This document shows positions 35,891-38,663 of a DNA stretch of 38,663 nucleotides, in pieces (within the stretch, counting starts at the first letter, position 1; the number at the start of each line of letters is the position of its first letter). The position numbers and the translations under genes are program-made. A model generated the notes under the pieces. It was not told the origin of the DNA and did not search any database. It saw nothing but the letters and a program-made list of their open reading frames with translations. Origin of the DNA: Propionibacteriaceae bacterium (GTDB taxonomy: Bacteria > Actinomycetota > Actinomycetes > Propionibacteriales > Propionibacteriaceae); contig WREX01000007.1 in assembly GCA_009779115.1 (NCBI GenBank), positions 1 through 38,663 on the forward strand, written 5' to 3'.

Positions 35891-37021
35891 TCAGGACACT
35901 GACCAGTTGCCTGTTCCGTTGGGGACTAGTTCGACCCAGGTGATGCCAGGGAGGAGGGTGACGGGCTGGCCGTTGGCGTCGAGGAACTGCCAGACGGAGG
36001 TCTCGGTGTCTTTTTTCCAGGTGATGGGGACTGACGCGCCGCCGGAGGCGAGCAAGCCCTGGCCCTGGCCGGTGACGATGGATTCGGGAACATGGACATT
36101 GTTGGCGTCGACTTCGGGTTGCATGACGATGTCCACGCCGAGTACGAGGACGTTCGTGGCGGACAACTGTGTGCCGGAGACGACGACAGCGGGCTTGTCT
36201 TTTTCGAAGCGCAACCATTTCTGACCGTCCCAGGTCCAGCGGGGTTGGGCGATGGAAGAGATGTTGACTGTGAGCTTCGATGCGGGCGTACCCTCGGTTT
36301 GGGCGGTTCCTGGCGCACCGCCAGATGCGAACGTGGCGAAGGGCGGAGGCGGCGCCTGGTGGTTGGCATCGGCTCTGGCAAGCAGTTTCTCGGGGTTGCC
36401 GGCCAAGTTGTGCGGGGCCACCCGGTCGCTGACCCGACCCAAGCCTGACCCCGTGCTGATCAATTGCAGGCCGTCGGTCTGGGCCCGGGTCTTGAAGCGG
36501 TCCTTGCCACCGGCGAATACGATCACCCCATTGGTCCAGCCGGCGATGGGACCGTCCATCGGACGAATCGAGCGTACTGGCACAACGTGAGTAGGCAAGG
36601 TGGAATTGAACATAGCGACATATCGACTAATCCCGCCTTCGACCATCTCCTCGAAGACGACATCCGCCGAATCGAGCCCCTCTTGGGGGCGGGCATCCGA
36701 GGAGTTCTCCACCTTGATGACCAGGGCAGGCCGCTGGACCACGTCGCCTGGCATTCCCGTCAAGGGCCACGTCGCCGTTGTCTCAGTAGGCGTGGGTACG
36801 GACCGGGGAGAAGGCGATGGGCTGGGCGACGGCACCCCCGACGCGATGGGCTGTGACGGGAGCGTCTTGGGCTTCGTCATAGCCGACACCACGACTGTCG
36901 TACCGGCAGCGACGACGACCACAGCCGTGATGATGATCAGCCACGTGCGCCATCTCGGGGCTCGTGCACGCTGGGCGTCGCCATCGTCGGGCGGTTGCCA
37001 CTCATGGGATGGACTAGACAT
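35891..37021 (-). CDS. DUF3048 membrane-anchored protein, copy 1
   Basis: 376 residues. One hydrophobic segment (about 27-46) follows a short polar N-terminus with no lipobox cysteine, giving an N-in/C-out anchor. A Pro/Ser/Thr-rich linker (about 55-85) leads to a DUF3048 (YerB-like) domain: VENSSDARPQEGLDSADVV, MVEGGISR and PVRSIRPMDGP. The family is common on Gram-positive surfaces but its function is not established. GGAGG is 5 nt before the ATG. It is a tandem paralogue of the gene that follows upstream (37076-38212), 54 nt away, so an ancient duplication and co-transcription are likely. Confidence 0.88.
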   Translation of the reverse strand: MSSPSHEWQPPDDGDAQRARAPRWRTWLIIITAVVVVAAGTTVVVSAMTKPKTLPSQPIASGVPSPSPSPSPRSVPTPTETTATWPLTGMPGDVVQRPALVIKVENSSDARPQEGLDSADVVFEEMVEGGISRYVAMFNSTLPTHVVPVRSIRPMDGPIAGWTNGVIVFAGGKDRFKTRAQTDGLQLISTGSGLGRVSDRVAPHNLAGNPEKLLARADANHQAPPPPFATFASGGAPGTAQTEGTPASKLTVNISSIAQPRWTWDGQKWLRFEKDKPAVVVSGTQLSATNVLVLGVDIVMQPEVDANNVHVPESIVTGQGQGLLASGGASVPITWKKDTETSVWQFLDANGQPVTLLPGITWVELVPNGTGNWSVS

Positions 37022-37075
37022 CTCAACCTCCGATCAGATGATCCCGCGTTTCAAGCAGGACGCGGGGAGCAGCCG

Positions 37076-38212
37076 TTACGAGACCGACCACGTTCCCGAG
37101 TTAGGCACCAATTCGATCCATGTGTTGCCAGGCGTCAGCGTGACGGGTGCACCGGTGGCGTCCAGGAATTGCCACGGTGACGATTCGTCGGCCTTTTGCC
37201 ACGTGATCGGGGCACTCATCTGCCCAGACACGACGATACCCGACCCCTGGCCCACCACGATGGATTCCGGTATATGATTTCCGGCCGCGTCTGTTCCAGC
37301 CAAGTATTGAACCTGGACACCCAGGACGAGCACGTTGCTCGCGCTCAGTTGGTCCCCGGCCGCGTCCTTGGCGGGAGTGTTGCCTTCGGAGCGCAACCAG
37401 CGACCGGACGACGCGTCCCAACTCCAACTCGGATGCGCGATCGAGGAGATCGTCACCGACACCTGGGAGGTCATCGTGCCCTGACGTTGGGCCGTACTGC
37501 CAGAACCATCGGTGTCGAACGCGGCGAAAGGCGGCGGGGGCGATTGATGGGAAGAGTCGGCCTGGGCCAGGAAAGCAGCGGGGTCGCCGGCGACGTCGTG
37601 GGTCGACGCCCGGCCTGAGACCCGGCTGAAGCCCTTCGCGCCCGCATCCATGGAAAGTAGCTGCAACCCGTCGTTCTGCGCTCGACTGGTGAACTGGGCT
37701 TGTCCACCGGAGAACGCCAGGACTCCACCGGTCCACGCTGTGATGGGGCCATCCATGGGACGTACGGAACGAATCGGCACAATCCGGGGTGGCAAGGTGG
37801 AGTTGAAGATTGCCGCGAACCGGCTGATGCCGCCCTCGACCATCTCCTCGTAGACGATGTCAGCGGACTCCAAACCCTCCTGCGGACGGGCGTCCGAGGA
37901 ATTCTCGATCTTGACGACCAGAGCCGGACGGTCGACGACATCGCCGCCGACTCCGGTCAACGGCCATGTCGGCAAGGGCTCCAGTACGGGAGGCGGCGTG
38001 GGGGTGGGTGTTTGGATGACCCGCGGACCGAATGACGGCGGCGTGGGCGTCGGGGTGTTTTGCGCGGTCGAAGAGAAGGGCCAGAAGCCTGTTCCGTACG
38101 CGACACCCACTCCACCGCCACAAACGACAACAACAGCTACAACGACGATGATCCAAATATTCCGCCGATGATGCTCGGGCACGGCTCGGCGGGGAGTTAG
38201 TTCTTCGTTCAC
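37076..38212 (-). CDS. DUF3048 membrane-anchored protein, copy 2
   Basis: 378 residues from GTG 38212, with TAGGA 5 nt upstream; ATG 38254 (14 residues longer) is about equally possible, and the frame stays open to 38482. A hydrophobic segment of ~20 residues (IWIIVVVAVVVVCGG) is followed by a Pro/Thr-rich linker and the DUF3048 domain: IENSSDARPQEGLESADIVY, MVEGGISR and PIRSVRPMDGP. It closely parallels copy 1 along its whole length, including the C-terminal VTLxPGxTWxELVPN...WSVS block. It is probably displayed outside the membrane with its domain in the wall space. Role unknown; the two copies may act as a pair. Confidence 0.88.
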   Translation of the reverse strand: MNEELTPRRAVPEHHRRNIWIIVVVAVVVVCGGGVGVAYGTGFWPFSSTAQNTPTPTPPSFGPRVIQTPTPTPPPVLEPLPTWPLTGVGGDVVDRPALVVKIENSSDARPQEGLESADIVYEEMVEGGISRFAAIFNSTLPPRIVPIRSVRPMDGPITAWTGGVLAFSGGQAQFTSRAQNDGLQLLSMDAGAKGFSRVSGRASTHDVAGDPAAFLAQADSSHQSPPPPFAAFDTDGSGSTAQRQGTMTSQVSVTISSIAHPSWSWDASSGRWLRSEGNTPAKDAAGDQLSASNVLVLGVQVQYLAGTDAAGNHIPESIVVGQGSGIVVSGQMSAPITWQKADESSPWQFLDATGAPVTLTPGNTWIELVPNSGTWSVS

Positions 38213-38663
38213 AGTGGTCCTATCTTTTTCTTCAGTCCCTGCCCCGGCTGACATGCTACCTGGCACACCATCTCCGCAACCGCGACAATGTGAGTCGTAC
38301 CCTGAGACAGCATGCCTGGTTCCAGACATCGGGCCCGTCAGCGAACAACCGTCAAATGAGCATTTACAGGGACAGACACAAGACGGGTCAACGGCACTTC
38401 GGCGTACTGGGGACACGCTCTCACCACTGACAACTCGACCGGGTGACCGATCCAGAAGCCATACGCGATGGTTCTTCACCAACGGGTCCTCATTGTACTT
38501 CAGTTTGTGGCAACAGGTTGAATCTCACGATATCTCCCGACAATGAGGCATATAGTTTCTTTGTCGACACCCACTTTTGTTGGGTTTTTTTGCCCAAAGA
38601 ATCTGAATTCGGTGTGATTGCGTGTAAAATAGTATGTGAGGGGCGGAGAAAACACACAGTATA
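38213..38663. other. Right-edge region without a protein gene
   Basis: Upstream of the DUF3048 gene. CCTCATTGT (38488-38496) and ACAATGAGG (38540-38548) form a perfect 9-bp inverted repeat. They precede the plus-strand terminator at 38569-38591. After it, TGTAAAAT near 38621-38628 could be an extended -10 for a gene beyond the window. Confidence 0.35.
38569..38591 (+). terminator. Rho-independent-like terminator
   Basis: ACCCA-CTTTTGT-TGGGT followed by seven T residues. The 5-bp stem is short but the U-tract is clear, and only plus-strand transcription gives the correct order. No plus-strand gene lies upstream in the window, so it may end a small RNA or an antisense transcript. Confidence 0.45.

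Overview
The window looks like a surface-glycan biosynthesis locus of a high-GC Gram-positive bacterium (Actinomycetota; a Propionibacteriales-like host is only a guess). The pointers are GTG starts, a GlfT2-type galactofuranosyltransferase with UDP-galactopyranose mutase, and GC-rich right-hand genes. Base composition is mosaic. Two hand-counted 60-base stretches give 21/60 G+C at 12421-12480 and 44/60 at 33061-33120. The left ~26 kb is AT-richer and is probably an acquired or exchanged serotype-like island. The right ~10 kb looks like host backbone.

Layout. 403-7982 holds a family-2 glycosyltransferase (-), then a two-gene unit of an FrhB-like iron-sulphur protein and a polysaccharide pyruvyltransferase (+), then a methyltransferase/GT61 fusion (+). 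8140-16244 holds a GlfT2-like galactofuranosyltransferase with a degenerate pyruvyltransferase-like N-terminus (-), a pyruvyltransferase fused to a complete MenD-like ThDP enzyme (+), and an SDR with an extra C-terminal domain (+). 16295-22780 is a minus-strand operon: tandem GT2, then glf, then a GT4 protein. 23405-32160 holds a GT2-TagF fusion that appears to start at ACG, a fourth pyruvyltransferase and a GT2 (-), then a plus-strand IspD/TarI-like cytidylyltransferase, SDR and TagF/TagB-like polymerase. A second TagF-like gene follows at 32261-33466. The right flank holds a Fic protein with a striking palindromic operator, a quinone-oxidoreductase-like protein and two tandem DUF3048 membrane-anchored proteins.

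Together the genes suggest synthesis of a galactofuranose-containing polymer carrying pyruvate-derived groups and polyol-phosphate (teichoic-acid-like) units. UDP-Galf would come from Glf and a CDP-activated unit from the IspD-like/SDR pair. GTs and TagF-like enzymes would assemble the chain, and the pyruvyltransferases, FrhB-like protein and MenD-like enzyme would decorate it. No flippase, ABC exporter or Wzy polymerase is visible, so the locus probably continues outside the window.

The most unusual items are the pyruvyltransferase-MenD fusion, which lacks two arginines I align with MenD substrate-binding arginines; the pseudo-pyruvyltransferase-GlfT2 fusion; a recurring C-terminal beta-sandwich module on otherwise unrelated enzymes; a gene with a perfect Shine-Dalgarno in front of ACG; a C8 tract before an accessory domain; and the repeat-flanked fic gene. 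All assignments come from reading motifs by eye. No database search was run.
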